Shown here piece after piece: positions 26,682 to 35,186 of a DNA stretch of 38,985 nt. The DNA is from an uncultured Allobosea sp. GTDB taxonomy: Bacteria > Pseudomonadota > Alphaproteobacteria > Rhizobiales > Beijerinckiaceae. The notes under the pieces were generated by a model. It was not told where the DNA came from. It ran no database searches and saw only the letters and a program-made list of their open reading frames with translations. The stretch covers positions 1-38,985 of the forward strand of contig NZ_CAMFJF010000033.1 of the NCBI RefSeq assembly GCF_945956895.1, in the 5' to 3' direction. Both the position numbers and the translations under genes were made by a program. The first letter of the stretch is position 1. Each line of letters begins with the position of its first letter.

Positions 26682-27734
26682 TCATGGGCACAGCACCGCG
26701 CGGCCGACGAAGCGGCCCTCGCGAAGACCGATCAGCGCCTCGTTGGCCTTATCGAGCGGCAGCCGCGTCACCGGGATCGGCGCGATCTTGCCGGCGCGGG
26801 CCAGCGCGAGGAGCTCGCGCAGCTCGGCGAGATTACCGACCAGGCTGCCCTGGATGCGGGCCGCCTTCATCGGGATGAGCGGCAGCGACCATGGCGCCGT
26901 GCCTCCGAACAGCCCGACGATCACCATCGTTCCGCCCTTGGCGAGCGCGTCGAAGCCGAGCGCCGCTGATTTTTCGTTTCCGACGAGATCGACCACCGAC
27001 TGGGCGGGGCCGCCGATGGCCTCGGCGATCTGCGCCAATGCATCGGGCGCGGCGCCGTCGATCGCCGCGATGGCTCCCGCTTCGAGCGCCGATTGGCGCT
27101 TGGCCGGGTCGAGATCGACGAGGACGGCGCCGATGCCGCCGAGGGCGCGCAGGATCTGGATGCACATCAACCCGAGGCCGCCGGCGCCGATCACCAGCAC
27201 GGGCTGGCGCTCGATCTGGTCGCCGAGCTTCCTGAGGGCGCTGTAGGTGGTGACGCCGGAGCAGGCGAGGGGAGCCACCTGCGCCGGGTCCAGATCGCCG
27301 ATCGGCAGGAGGTAGCGGGCATCGGGCACGCGCAGGTATTCGGCATAACCGCCATCGCGGTGGACGCCGAGATAGCCGGCCTTGGCGCAGTAGTTCTCGA
27401 AACCGTCCCGGCAGGTCTGGCACTGGCCGCAGCCGATCCAGGGATAGGCGAGGCAGCGTTCGCCCAGGGCGACGCCTTCGGCTTCCGGCCCGAGCGCGAC
27501 GACCTCGCCAACCGTCTCATGTCCCATGGTGATCGGCAGCGCCACGCCGCGGTCCCGGAGCGAGAGTTTGCGCCCCGCACCGAGATCGTAGCCGCCTTCC
27601 CAGAGATGGATGTCGCTGTGGCAGACGCCTGCCGCCTTCACCCGGATGACGACCTCGCGGCCGGTCGGGATCGGCTGCGGCTTCTCGGCGGCGGCGAGCG
27701 GGGCGCCGAATTCCTCGATACAGAAGAAGCGCAT
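26682..27734 (-). CDS. Zinc-dependent alcohol dehydrogenase (MDR family)
   Basis: NAD(P)-dependent medium-chain dehydrogenase, 350 aa. The catalytic zinc site is formed by Cys in GVCHSDIHLWEGG (about 35-47) and His in MGHETVGEV (about 70). The structural zinc site has four Cys in GCGQCQTCRDGFENYC at about 99-114. The Rossmann motif GAGGLGLMCIQIL is near 180-192. The ATG at 27734 gives the standard N-terminus; a longer frame to 27848 overlaps the SDR gene. Together with the SDR and aldehyde dehydrogenase it could oxidise an alcohol to an acid before CoA activation. The substrate is unknown. Confidence 0.92.
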   Translation of the reverse strand: MRFFCIEEFGAPLAAAEKPQPIPTGREVVIRVKAAGVCHSDIHLWEGGYDLGAGRKLSLRDRGVALPITMGHETVGEVVALGPEAEGVALGERCLAYPWIGCGQCQTCRDGFENYCAKAGYLGVHRDGGYAEYLRVPDARYLLPIGDLDPAQVAPLACSGVTTYSALRKLGDQIERQPVLVIGAGGLGLMCIQILRALGGIGAVLVDLDPAKRQSALEAGAIAAIDGAAPDALAQIAEAIGGPAQSVVDLVGNEKSAALGFDALAKGGTMVIVGLFGGTAPWSLPLIPMKAARIQGSLVGNLAELRELLALARAGKIAPIPVTRLPLDKANEALIGLREGRFVGRAVLCP

Positions 27735-27750
27735 GGTCCTCCCCTCGCGT

Positions 27751-28521
27751 TCAGCGGGCGGTGAAGCCGCCATCGACCGGCAGGGCGACGCCGGTGACGA
27801 AGGACGCGTCGTCGGATGCCAGCCAGAGCGCGGCATGGGCGATTTCATCCGGGCGGCAGAGTCGCCCGAGCGGCACCGCTGCGAGCAGCTTCTTCTCGTT
27901 CGCGGCCGCTTCGGCCGGATCGCCCGAGCGGCTGGTGAAGTTGAACGCCATCGGCGTGTCGGTGAGGCCCGGGCAGATCACGTTCACGCGGACCTTGTCG
28001 GGCGCGAATGTCTGCGACAGCGACTTGGTCAAGCCGACGACGGCGAACTTGGCGGCCGAATAGACCGGGCTGAACATCGAGCCGACGAGCCCGGAGACTG
28101 ACGCCGTGAAGATCAGCGAGCCGCCGCCGCGCTTGCGCATGTGCTTGATGACCTCGCCGGCCGCGAGCGCCGCCGAATCGATGTTCAGCGCCATGGCCCG
28201 GTCATAGGCCCCGAGGTCGAGATCCTCGATGCCGGCAGGGCCGGGAATGCCGGCATGCGCCCACATGACGTCGATGCCGCCGAGGCGTGCCGCCGCCTCA
28301 TGGACGGAGGAGCGCATCACGTCCTGCCGGGAGAGGTCCGCCTGCAGCGTCTCGACGCTCTCGCCTCTCGCCTTTGCTTCGGCGGCGAGCCGCGCTAGGG
28401 CCTCGGCATCGACGTCGATCGCGACGACCTTCGCCCCCTCGCGCAGGAACAGCTCGACCCCGGCCTTTCCCATCCCCGATGCCGCCGCGGTGATGACGGC
28501 AAGCTTGCCCGCAAGACGCAT
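27751..28521 (-). CDS. Short-chain dehydrogenase/reductase (SDR)
   Basis: Classical SDR of 256 aa. The cofactor motif is TAAASGMGKAG at about 10-20 (TGxxxGxG pattern). Asp near 36-38 (VVAIDVDAE) favours NAD(H). The NNAG-like motif is changed to WAHAG, and the catalytic Ser (TASVSG) and YSAAK (Tyr and Lys about 155 and 159) are intact. The C-terminus GVALPVDGGFTAR is typical. The open frame continues upstream to 30078 without a stop, but that part is only a shadow of the aldehyde dehydrogenase gene. It probably oxidises a hydroxyl in the pathway. Confidence 0.92.
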   Translation of the reverse strand: MRLAGKLAVITAAASGMGKAGVELFLREGAKVVAIDVDAEALARLAAEAKARGESVETLQADLSRQDVMRSSVHEAAARLGGIDVMWAHAGIPGPAGIEDLDLGAYDRAMALNIDSAALAAGEVIKHMRKRGGGSLIFTASVSGLVGSMFSPVYSAAKFAVVGLTKSLSQTFAPDKVRVNVICPGLTDTPMAFNFTSRSGDPAEAAANEKKLLAAVPLGRLCRPDEIAHAALWLASDDASFVTGVALPVDGGFTAR

Positions 28522-28541
28522 GGTCGTTTTCTCCGGCTGTT

Positions 28542-30065
28542 CTATTGTGCGTAGGCGTCGGGAAACTGGCCGGTCGTGCTGACGACCGTGGTCCGCGTTT
28601 CCAGGAAATTGTCGAGCGCTTCGAGCCCGTTCTCGCGCCCCCAGCCGCTGCCCTTGAAGCCGCCATAGGGCGTCGACCAGCGGATGTAGCGATAGGTGTT
28701 GACCCAGACGATGCCGGCCTGGATGCGCGCAGAGACGCGATGTGCCCGCCCGACATCGCGGGTCCAGAGGCCGGCGGTCAGGCCATAGGTCGTGTCGTTG
28801 GCGATCGCGACCGCCTCCTCCTCGCCGGAGAAGGGGATCAGCGACGCGACCGGGCCGAAGATCTCCTCGCGGGCGATCCGCATGTCGTTGGCGACATTGG
28901 CGAAGACCGTCGGGGCGACGAAGAAGCCCTTTGCCAGCGGGCCGTCCGACAGCCGCTTGCCGCCGGCAACCAGTTCCGCGCCCTCGGATTGGCCGATGTC
29001 GATATAGGAGAGCGTCTTGCCGAGCTGTTCGGCATGGGCCTGCGGCCCCATATGCGTGGCTTCCTCGAGCGGCATGCCGACGCGGACCTTCGTGGCGCGT
29101 TCGGCGAAGGCCGCGACGACACGGTCGTAGATCGGTCGCTCCACCAGGACGCGCGAGCCGAGCGCGCAGCTCTGGCCGCAGACCGCCCAGGCCGACGATG
29201 TCGCGGCATTGACGGCCTGGTCGACATCGGCATCGGCGAAGATGATGTGCGGCGCCTTGCCGCCGAGTTCGAAGGAGAAGCGTTTCAGATTCTCGGCGCC
29301 ATTGCGCAGGATCGTCTTGGCCGTGCGCCCCTCGCCGGTGAAGGCGATCTTGTCGACGCCCGGATGGGCGACGAGATGGGCGCCGGCGTCGTGGCCATTG
29401 CCCGGAACGACGTTGAAGACGCCGGGCGGGAAGCCGGCCTTTTCGATCAGCTTCGCCAGCTCCAGCGCCGTGACCGGCGTCTGCTCGGCCGGCTTCAGCA
29501 CGATTGTGCAGCCGGCCGCGAGCGCCGGCGCGACCTTCCAGGTCGTCGTCAGCATCGGCGCGTTCCAGGGCGTGATCGCACCGACCACGCCGATCGGCAC
29601 GCGGGTGGTGAAGCAATGCACCGAGTCGTCCATCGGAATGGTGCGGCCGGAAATCTTGTCGGCCAGCGACGCGAACCACTGATACCAGTGGTGATGCGCG
29701 CCGACATCGCTGCGCGCCTCGCGGATGGCGCGGCCCGAATCCCGCGATTCGAGCACGGCCATCTCGCCCGCGAAGTCGCGGTAGAGATCGGCCAGGCGCC
29801 GGAGCAGCGCGGCGCGCTCGTGCCCCTGCATGCGGCGCCACGGTCCCTCGAAGGCTTCGCGCGCCGCGGCGACCGCGCGGTCGATGTCGCGTGGCCCGCC
29901 GAACGCAACCTCCGCCCAGGGCAACCCCGTCGCCGGGTCGATGCTTTCGACGAGGCCGCCATCCAGCGACGCGACCCATTCGCCGCCGATGAAGAGGCGA
30001 TCGTAGCGGCGCAGCGAGCCTGCGGAGTTCTGCGGCTGCAATTCGGAGTTCAACGCAACGGCCAC
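28542..30065 (-). CDS. NAD(P)-dependent aldehyde dehydrogenase
   Basis: ALDH superfamily enzyme of 507 aa. Catalytic Cys300 lies in GQSCALGSR, the general base Glu266 in FELGGKAP, and Asn168 in PWNAPML; Lys191 in KPAEQTP binds cofactor. It starts at a GTG (30065) with GGGAGG about 6 nt upstream. It is the first gene of the minus-strand array, divergent from the class III CoA-transferase across a 262-bp AT-rich control region. The GQSC motif has Ser where many have GQ(V/R)C. The aldehyde is unknown; a carboxylic acid product fits the downstream CoA ligase. Confidence 0.93.
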   Translation of the reverse strand: MAVALNSELQPQNSAGSLRRYDRLFIGGEWVASLDGGLVESIDPATGLPWAEVAFGGPRDIDRAVAAAREAFEGPWRRMQGHERAALLRRLADLYRDFAGEMAVLESRDSGRAIREARSDVGAHHHWYQWFASLADKISGRTIPMDDSVHCFTTRVPIGVVGAITPWNAPMLTTTWKVAPALAAGCTIVLKPAEQTPVTALELAKLIEKAGFPPGVFNVVPGNGHDAGAHLVAHPGVDKIAFTGEGRTAKTILRNGAENLKRFSFELGGKAPHIIFADADVDQAVNAATSSAWAVCGQSCALGSRVLVERPIYDRVVAAFAERATKVRVGMPLEEATHMGPQAHAEQLGKTLSYIDIGQSEGAELVAGGKRLSDGPLAKGFFVAPTVFANVANDMRIAREEIFGPVASLIPFSGEEEAVAIANDTTYGLTAGLWTRDVGRAHRVSARIQAGIVWVNTYRYIRWSTPYGGFKGSGWGRENGLEALDNFLETRTTVVSTTGQFPDAYAQ

Positions 30066-30327
30066 CGGCGCCTCCCATTCATGGGCAGGGCGAATGTGTA
30101 CACAGTCATGAATTCCAGTGTCAACCAGTCGAGCCGGGCGGGACCAAAATCGAGATTGAATTTAAGATATTGATTTATATGAATTAAATTTTTCTATGAA
30201 CTGACACGAGGAGTCTTGCATCGCAGCAAATCGTCGCCGCGATGCAGCATTGATTTCATCTTTCCTGAACAATGAATCTCTGTATATGAATTTATGGCGG
30301 GCCGCCGAAGCCCGGAAAGGATGAGGC
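30066..30327. promoter_or_regulatory. Divergent AT-rich control region of the catabolic island
   Basis: The gap between the two divergent arms is markedly AT-rich from about 30150 to 30210, unlike its surroundings. It contains a direct repeat TATATGAATT (30176-30185 and 30283-30292). It also has an 8-bp inverted repeat TGCATCGC/GCGATGCA (30217-30224 and 30239-30246) and GTGTCA/TGACAC half-sites near 30119 and 30202. These are candidate sites for the IclR regulator encoded at 36533-37291. No experimentally known IclR operator is matched. Confidence 0.5.
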
Positions 30328-31551
30328 ATGGGTCCGCTCGAAGGCATCAAGATCATCGACATGACGTCGGTCCTGATGGGGCCCTATGCGACCCAGATGC
30401 TGGGCGACATGGGGGCCGACGTCATCAAGGTCGAAGCGCCCGACGGGGACGTCACGCGGCAGATCGCCCCCTCGCGCAATCCGGGCATGGGCGCGATCTA
30501 CCTCAACGCCAACCGGAACAAGCGCAGCATCTGCCTCGATCTCAAGCAGGATGCCGGCCGGGAGGCCCTGCTCCGGCTGGCGGCCGATGCCGATGTGCTG
30601 GTCTACAACATCCGTCCCCAGGCGATGCGGCGGCTGGGGCTGGGTTACGAGACGCTGGCAGCCGTCAATCCCCGCCTCGTTTATGCCGGGCTCTTCGGTT
30701 TCGGGCAGGGCGGCCCTTATGCCGCCAAGCCGGCCTATGACGACCTGATCCAGGGCGCGTCAGTGATGTCGTCGCTGATCGCCAAGGCGGGCGACGGCAC
30801 GCCGCGCTATGTCCCCTCCGCCATCGCCGATCGCGTTGTCGGCCTCGCCGCGGTCGGCGCGATCTGCGCCACGCTGGTCAATCGCGACCGCACGGGCCTC
30901 GGCCAGCAGGTCGATATCCCGATGTTCGAGACGATGGTCGGCTTCGTGCTCGGCGACCATCTCGGCGGCCTGACCTTCGAGCCGCCCATCGGCGGCGGTG
31001 GCTATGGTCGCCAGCTCTCGCCCGAGCGTCGTCCGTACCGGACCAGCGACGGCTATGTCTGTGCGCTGATCTATACCGACAAGCAATGGGCGAGCTTCCT
31101 GGAGGCGATCGGCCAGGCGGACCTGCCGCAGCGCGACCCGCGCTTCGCGAATTTCGCCAACCGGATCGCCAATATCGACCATGTCTATGGCGAATTGGGA
31201 CGCATCTTCGCGCAGCGCGGCACGGCCGAATGGCTGGAGCTGCTGGAGCGCGCCGACATTCCGTCGATGCCGATGCATGATTTCGACAGCGTGCTGAGCG
31301 ACCCGCATCTCGCGCAGACCGGCTTCTTCCAGCCTGTCGACCACCCGACCGAAGGGCGCCTGCGCATGATGCGCCTTGCCACGACATGGTCCCGAACCCC
31401 GTCGGAAATCACGCGCCTGCCGCCCCACAAGGGCGCCGACGGCATCGCGATCCTGCGCGATGCCGGCTTTTCGGATGACGAGATCGACGAACTTGCGGCG
31501 CAGCGGGCTCTGCTCGCCACGGAACGTGCGCCGGACATGGCGGATAATTGA
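30328..31551 (+). CDS. Class III (CaiB/BaiF) CoA-transferase
   Basis: Family III CoA-transferase of 407 aa. The N-terminal MGPLEGIKIIDMTSVLMGPYATQMLGDMGADVIKVE is the standard fold start. The nucleophilic aspartate expected for the family aligns with Asp138 (AYDDLIQG), and GLGQQVDIPMFETMVGF with DGYVCALIYTDKQW complete the signature. It is the first gene of the plus-strand operon and has AAGGA and GAGG before its ATG. It should move CoA from a donor such as succinyl-CoA to the pathway acid. Confidence 0.92.
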   Translation: MGPLEGIKIIDMTSVLMGPYATQMLGDMGADVIKVEAPDGDVTRQIAPSRNPGMGAIYLNANRNKRSICLDLKQDAGREALLRLAADADVLVYNIRPQAMRRLGLGYETLAAVNPRLVYAGLFGFGQGGPYAAKPAYDDLIQGASVMSSLIAKAGDGTPRYVPSAIADRVVGLAAVGAICATLVNRDRTGLGQQVDIPMFETMVGFVLGDHLGGLTFEPPIGGGGYGRQLSPERRPYRTSDGYVCALIYTDKQWASFLEAIGQADLPQRDPRFANFANRIANIDHVYGELGRIFAQRGTAEWLELLERADIPSMPMHDFDSVLSDPHLAQTGFFQPVDHPTEGRLRMMRLATTWSRTPSEITRLPPHKGADGIAILRDAGFSDDEIDELAAQRALLATERAPDMADN

Positions 31552-31561
31552 GGGCGACCCG

Positions 31562-32728
31562 ATGGATTTCAGGCTGAGTGACGACCAGGAAGCGATCCGC
31601 GAGGCGATCTCCGCGATCTGCAAGCGCTTCGGCGACGACTACTGGCTGAAGCGCGATCGCGAGGGCGGTTTTCCGCAGGATTTCTATTCCGCCTTCGCCG
31701 AGGCCGGCTGGCTCGGCATCTGCATCCCCGAGGAATATGGCGGTTCGGGGCTCGGCATCACCGAGGCCGCGATCATGATGCGCGCCATCGCCGAATCCGG
31801 CGCCGGCATGTCGGGCGCTTCCTGCCTGCACATCAATATCTTCGGCCTCAACCCGGTGCTTGTGAACGGCACCGAGGAGCAGAAGCGGCGCATGTTGCCG
31901 CCGATGGTGCAGGGCAGGGAGAAGGCCTGCTTCGCCGTGACCGAGCCGAATACCGGCCTCAACACAACGCAGCTCAGGACGCGCGCGGTCCGCAAGGGCG
32001 ACCGCTACGTCGTCGATGGCCAGAAGGTCTGGATCTCGACCGCGCAGGTCGCCGACAAGATCCTGCTCCTGGCCCGGACCACCCCTCTCGAGGAGGTGAA
32101 GAAGCCGACCCATGGCCTGAGCCTGTTCTACACCGATTTCGACCGCAACCGGATCAAGGTGCATGAGATCGAGAAGATGGGCCGCAAGGTCGTCGACTCG
32201 AACGAGCTCTTCATCGAAGGCTTCGAGATTCCGGTCGAGGATCGTATCGGCGAGGAAGGCCGCGGCTTCGAATATATCCTGCACGGCATGAATCCCGAGC
32301 GGGTGCTGATCGCCGCCGAGGCGATCGGCCTCGGCCAGCTCGCGCTCTCGCGGGCGACGGCCTATGCCAAGGAGCGCGTCGTCTTCAATCGTCCGATCGG
32401 CCAGAACCAGGCGATCCAGCATCCGCTCGCCCGCAACTGGATGCAGCTCGAAGCGGCCTGGCTGATGGTGATGCGCGCGGCATGGGAATATGATTCCGGT
32501 CTGCCTTGCGGCGCCAGCGCCAATGCCGCGAAATACCTCGCCGGCGAAGCGGGCTTCGATGCCTGCCAGCAGGCCGTGATGACCCATGGCGGCTTCGGCT
32601 ATGCCAAGGAGTTCCATGTCGAGCGCTATCTGCGCGAGGTGATGATCCCGCGCATCGCGCCGATCAGCCCGCAACTCGTGCTCTGCTTCATCGCCGAGAA
32701 GGTGCTCGGCCTGCCCAAATCCTATTGA
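31562..32728 (+). CDS. Acyl-CoA dehydrogenase (isovaleryl-CoA-dehydrogenase-like base position)
   Basis: FAD-dependent acyl-CoA dehydrogenase of 388 aa. The N-terminal helical domain has IPEEYGGSGLGITEAA at about 55-70; the FAD/acyl region has CFAVTEPNTGLNTTQLRTRA around 123-142 and DGQKVWIST. GGFGYAKEFHVERYLRE is near the C-terminus. The usual C-terminal catalytic Glu (in the YEGT motif) is replaced by APISPQL. Glu246 in MNPERVLIAAEAIG aligns with the helix-G base of isovaleryl-CoA dehydrogenase, favouring a branched acyl-CoA substrate. ATG at 31562; the CoA-transferase stops 10 nt before. Confidence 0.9.
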   Translation: MDFRLSDDQEAIREAISAICKRFGDDYWLKRDREGGFPQDFYSAFAEAGWLGICIPEEYGGSGLGITEAAIMMRAIAESGAGMSGASCLHINIFGLNPVLVNGTEEQKRRMLPPMVQGREKACFAVTEPNTGLNTTQLRTRAVRKGDRYVVDGQKVWISTAQVADKILLLARTTPLEEVKKPTHGLSLFYTDFDRNRIKVHEIEKMGRKVVDSNELFIEGFEIPVEDRIGEEGRGFEYILHGMNPERVLIAAEAIGLGQLALSRATAYAKERVVFNRPIGQNQAIQHPLARNWMQLEAAWLMVMRAAWEYDSGLPCGASANAAKYLAGEAGFDACQQAVMTHGGFGYAKEFHVERYLREVMIPRIAPISPQLVLCFIAEKVLGLPKSY

Positions 32729-32733
32729 GCGGC

Positions 32734-33987
32734 ATGCGCAGGATCGAAGCAGACGCGCTGGATCTGGCCGCCTTCATCAAGCGGGGCGACCGGGTGCTGT
32801 GCGGCCAGGTTTCGGCCGAGCCACAGGCATTGGCTGCCGCGCTGCCGGCCGCCTTCGGAACCGTCGGGCCGTTCGAGACCTTCCTCGGCACGGTGGTGTC
32901 GAACAGTTTCGACGCCGCCCCGGCGGACATGCCTTTCGCGGGCTATGGCGCCATGGGCCGGGCGAGCCGCGTCGCCCGGCGCGGGCGGCTCGATGTCTGG
33001 CCTCTGCACTACAGCGCGCTCGAAGCCGGCTTCGCATCGGGTGCGATCCGGGCCGATGTCGTGCTGATCCAGCTCGCGGAAGGGCCTGGCGGCCGATGCG
33101 CGACATTGGCCAACGACTATGTCCTGGCCGCCGCCCGTCAGGCGCGCTGCGTGATCGCCGAGGTGAACGCGCGGGCGCCCTGGTGCGCCGGAGCGGAAAT
33201 TCCATCGGATCTGCGCATCGACGCGGTCATCGAGACGGACCGGGAGCCGGTCTCGGCGTCGTCCGTCGCCGCCGGAGAGGTTGAGCGTGCGATCGCTGGA
33301 CATGTGGCGGCGCTGGTCCCGGATGGCGCCACCATCCAGATCGGCATCGGCGCCATTCCCGATGCCATTCTCGACGGTCTCGCCGATCATCGCGAACTCG
33401 GCATCCATTCCGGCGTCTTCGGCGACCGGATGGCGGCCCTCGTGGCGAGCGGAGTCTTCACCAACGCCCGCAAGACGGTCGACCCCGGACTCGGCATTGC
33501 CAATGTCGTCGTCGGCTCCGGCCGGGCCTTCGGCGTGCTCCATCGCAACGAGGCGATCCGATTGCGGCCTGCCGCCCATACGCATGCCTTTGCCGTTCTC
33601 GCACGGCAGGAGCGGATGATCGCTGTCAATGCGGCGATCGAAGCGGACCTGTCCGGCCAGATCAATGCGGAGGCGGCCGATGGCGCTCCGGTCGGCGGCG
33701 CGGGCGGGCTCTGCGACTTCTCGCGCGGGGCCAGCGCTTCCCGAGGCGGGCGCGCGATCGTCGCCCTGCGCGCGACCGACCGGACGGGCGCGATCTCGCG
33801 GATCGTGCCGCGCGTCGGCGCCGTCACGCTCGCCCGCACCGATGCCGATACGATCGTCACCGAATATGGCGTGGCGGAACTCAGCCATCGCGGTGCGGCC
33901 GAGCGCGCCCGCGCTCTGATCGCGATCGCGGCGCCGCAGCATCGCGAGATGCTGGAGCGCAGCCTCGTCGAGGGAGCCGCGCAATGA
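32734..33987 (+). CDS. Acetyl-CoA hydrolase/4-hydroxybutyrate CoA-transferase family protein
   Basis: Family I (Cat1-like) CoA-transferase or hydrolase, 417 aa. The C-terminal domain features are ATIQIGIGAIPDAILDGL (about 199-216), ARKTVDPGLGIANVVVGSG and the later DFSRGASASRGGRAIVAL. TLARTDADTIVTEYGVAELSHR is the classic family end motif. The catalytic Glu of the family, normally in GIHTEM, is Gly227 here (GIHSGVFGD), so covalent CoA transfer by the usual route may be lost. It starts 5 nt after the dehydrogenase stop and overlaps the next gene by 4 nt. It may be a hydrolase, a transferase using another residue, or inactive. Confidence 0.85.
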   Translation: MRRIEADALDLAAFIKRGDRVLCGQVSAEPQALAAALPAAFGTVGPFETFLGTVVSNSFDAAPADMPFAGYGAMGRASRVARRGRLDVWPLHYSALEAGFASGAIRADVVLIQLAEGPGGRCATLANDYVLAAARQARCVIAEVNARAPWCAGAEIPSDLRIDAVIETDREPVSASSVAAGEVERAIAGHVAALVPDGATIQIGIGAIPDAILDGLADHRELGIHSGVFGDRMAALVASGVFTNARKTVDPGLGIANVVVGSGRAFGVLHRNEAIRLRPAAHTHAFAVLARQERMIAVNAAIEADLSGQINAEAADGAPVGGAGGLCDFSRGASASRGGRAIVALRATDRTGAISRIVPRVGAVTLARTDADTIVTEYGVAELSHRGAAERARALIAIAAPQHREMLERSLVEGAAQ

Positions 33988-35186
33988 CGCAAACCCGCAA
34001 CGGCCCGCTCGCCGGCTTGAGGATCGTCGAGTTCGCGGGCATCGGTCCGGCCCCGATGGCCGCGATGCTGCTCTCCGATCTTGGCGCCGACATCATCGTC
34101 ATCGACCGGCTGGAGCCGAGCGGCCTCGGCATCGCGAAGCCGACCCGCTTCGATGTCACGCGCCGTGGGCGTCGTTCGGTCGCGCTCGACCTGAAGCGGC
34201 CGGAGGGGATCGCCTGCGCGCTCGCCCTCGTCGCGAAGGCCGATGCGCTGATCGAAGGGTTCCGGCCCGGTACGATGGAGCGCCTCGGCCTCGGCCCCGA
34301 AATATGCCTCGAACGCAACCCGCGCCTCGTCTATGGGCGCGTGACCGGCTGGGGCCAGAGCGGGCCGCTCGCCCGGGCAGCTGGTCACGATCTCAACTAC
34401 ATCGCGCTTTCTGGTGCGCTGTCGGCGATCGGCCGGGCGGGCCAGGCGCCGAGCGTGCCGCTCAATCTGATCGGCGACTATGGCGGCGGCGCCATGCTGC
34501 TCGGCTTCGGCATCGTCTGCGCCCTGCTCGCGGCCCGGCAGTCCGGCGCGGGGCAGGTCGTCGATACGGCGATGGCCGAGGGCAGCACGACCTTGATGGC
34601 GAGCCTCTTCGGCCTCGCGGCGGCCGGCCTGCACGGGCCGGAACGCGGGACCAATCTCCTCGATTCCGGCGCTCCGCACTACGAGACCTATGCTTGCGCC
34701 GATGGCGAATGGATCACTGTCGCGCCGATCGAGAGGAAGTTCAGGGACGAATTGTTGCGCCGGATCGGCTTCGATCCCGCGCAGTTTCCCGATGTCGACG
34801 ACCGTGCGTCATGGCCGCAGGCCCGCGAATTGCTGGGCCGGCGCTTCGCCGAGCGCAGCCGCGCCGAATGGTGCGCCCTGCTGGAGGGGACGGATGCCTG
34901 CTTCGCGCCGGTGCTCAGCCTCGCCGAGGCCCCGGAGCATGATCACGCAAAGGCGCGCGGGAGTTTCATCGCGATCGACGGCGTTCTCCAGCCGGCTCCC
35001 CAGCCGCGCTTTAGCCGGACGCCGGCGGCGATGCCGACCGCGGCGCGGGCGCCGGGCGAGGGCGGCCGGGCGGCCCTCGGCGAATGGGGCTTGCCCGCGG
35101 CCGAGATCGACAGGCTGGAACAGGCCGGCATCCTCCGCGCCACAGCCGATATTCCCGAAGCGAACGGAACTGCAGGAGCACGATGA
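33984..35186 (+). CDS. Alpha-methylacyl-CoA racemase-like class III CoA-transferase fold enzyme
   Basis: 400 aa, CaiB/BaiF fold but of the racemase branch: it begins GPLAGLRIVEFAGIGPAPMAAMLLSDLGADIIVIDR. The catalytic residues of the Mycobacterium racemase MCR (His126, Asp156, Glu241) map with a constant +9 offset to His135 (AGHDLNY), Asp165 (NLIGDYGGG) and Glu250 (VAPIERKF). This supports 2-methylacyl-CoA epimerisation rather than CoA transfer. It overlaps the previous gene by 4 nt and its TGA overlaps the MaoC ATG. Confidence 0.92.
   Translation: MTQTRNGPLAGLRIVEFAGIGPAPMAAMLLSDLGADIIVIDRLEPSGLGIAKPTRFDVTRRGRRSVALDLKRPEGIACALALVAKADALIEGFRPGTMERLGLGPEICLERNPRLVYGRVTGWGQSGPLARAAGHDLNYIALSGALSAIGRAGQAPSVPLNLIGDYGGGAMLLGFGIVCALLAARQSGAGQVVDTAMAEGSTTLMASLFGLAAAGLHGPERGTNLLDSGAPHYETYACADGEWITVAPIERKFRDELLRRIGFDPAQFPDVDDRASWPQARELLGRRFAERSRAEWCALLEGTDACFAPVLSLAEAPEHDHAKARGSFIAIDGVLQPAPQPRFSRTPAAMPTAARAPGEGGRAALGEWGLPAAEIDRLEQAGILRATADIPEANGTAGAR

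Noticed and set aside
27751..30078. A single 775-codon open frame suggesting an ALDH-SDR fusion
   Set aside because: Only the part up to 28521 is SDR sequence. The upstream part is a different frame of the aldehyde dehydrogenase gene, whose own frame is intact at 28542-30065.
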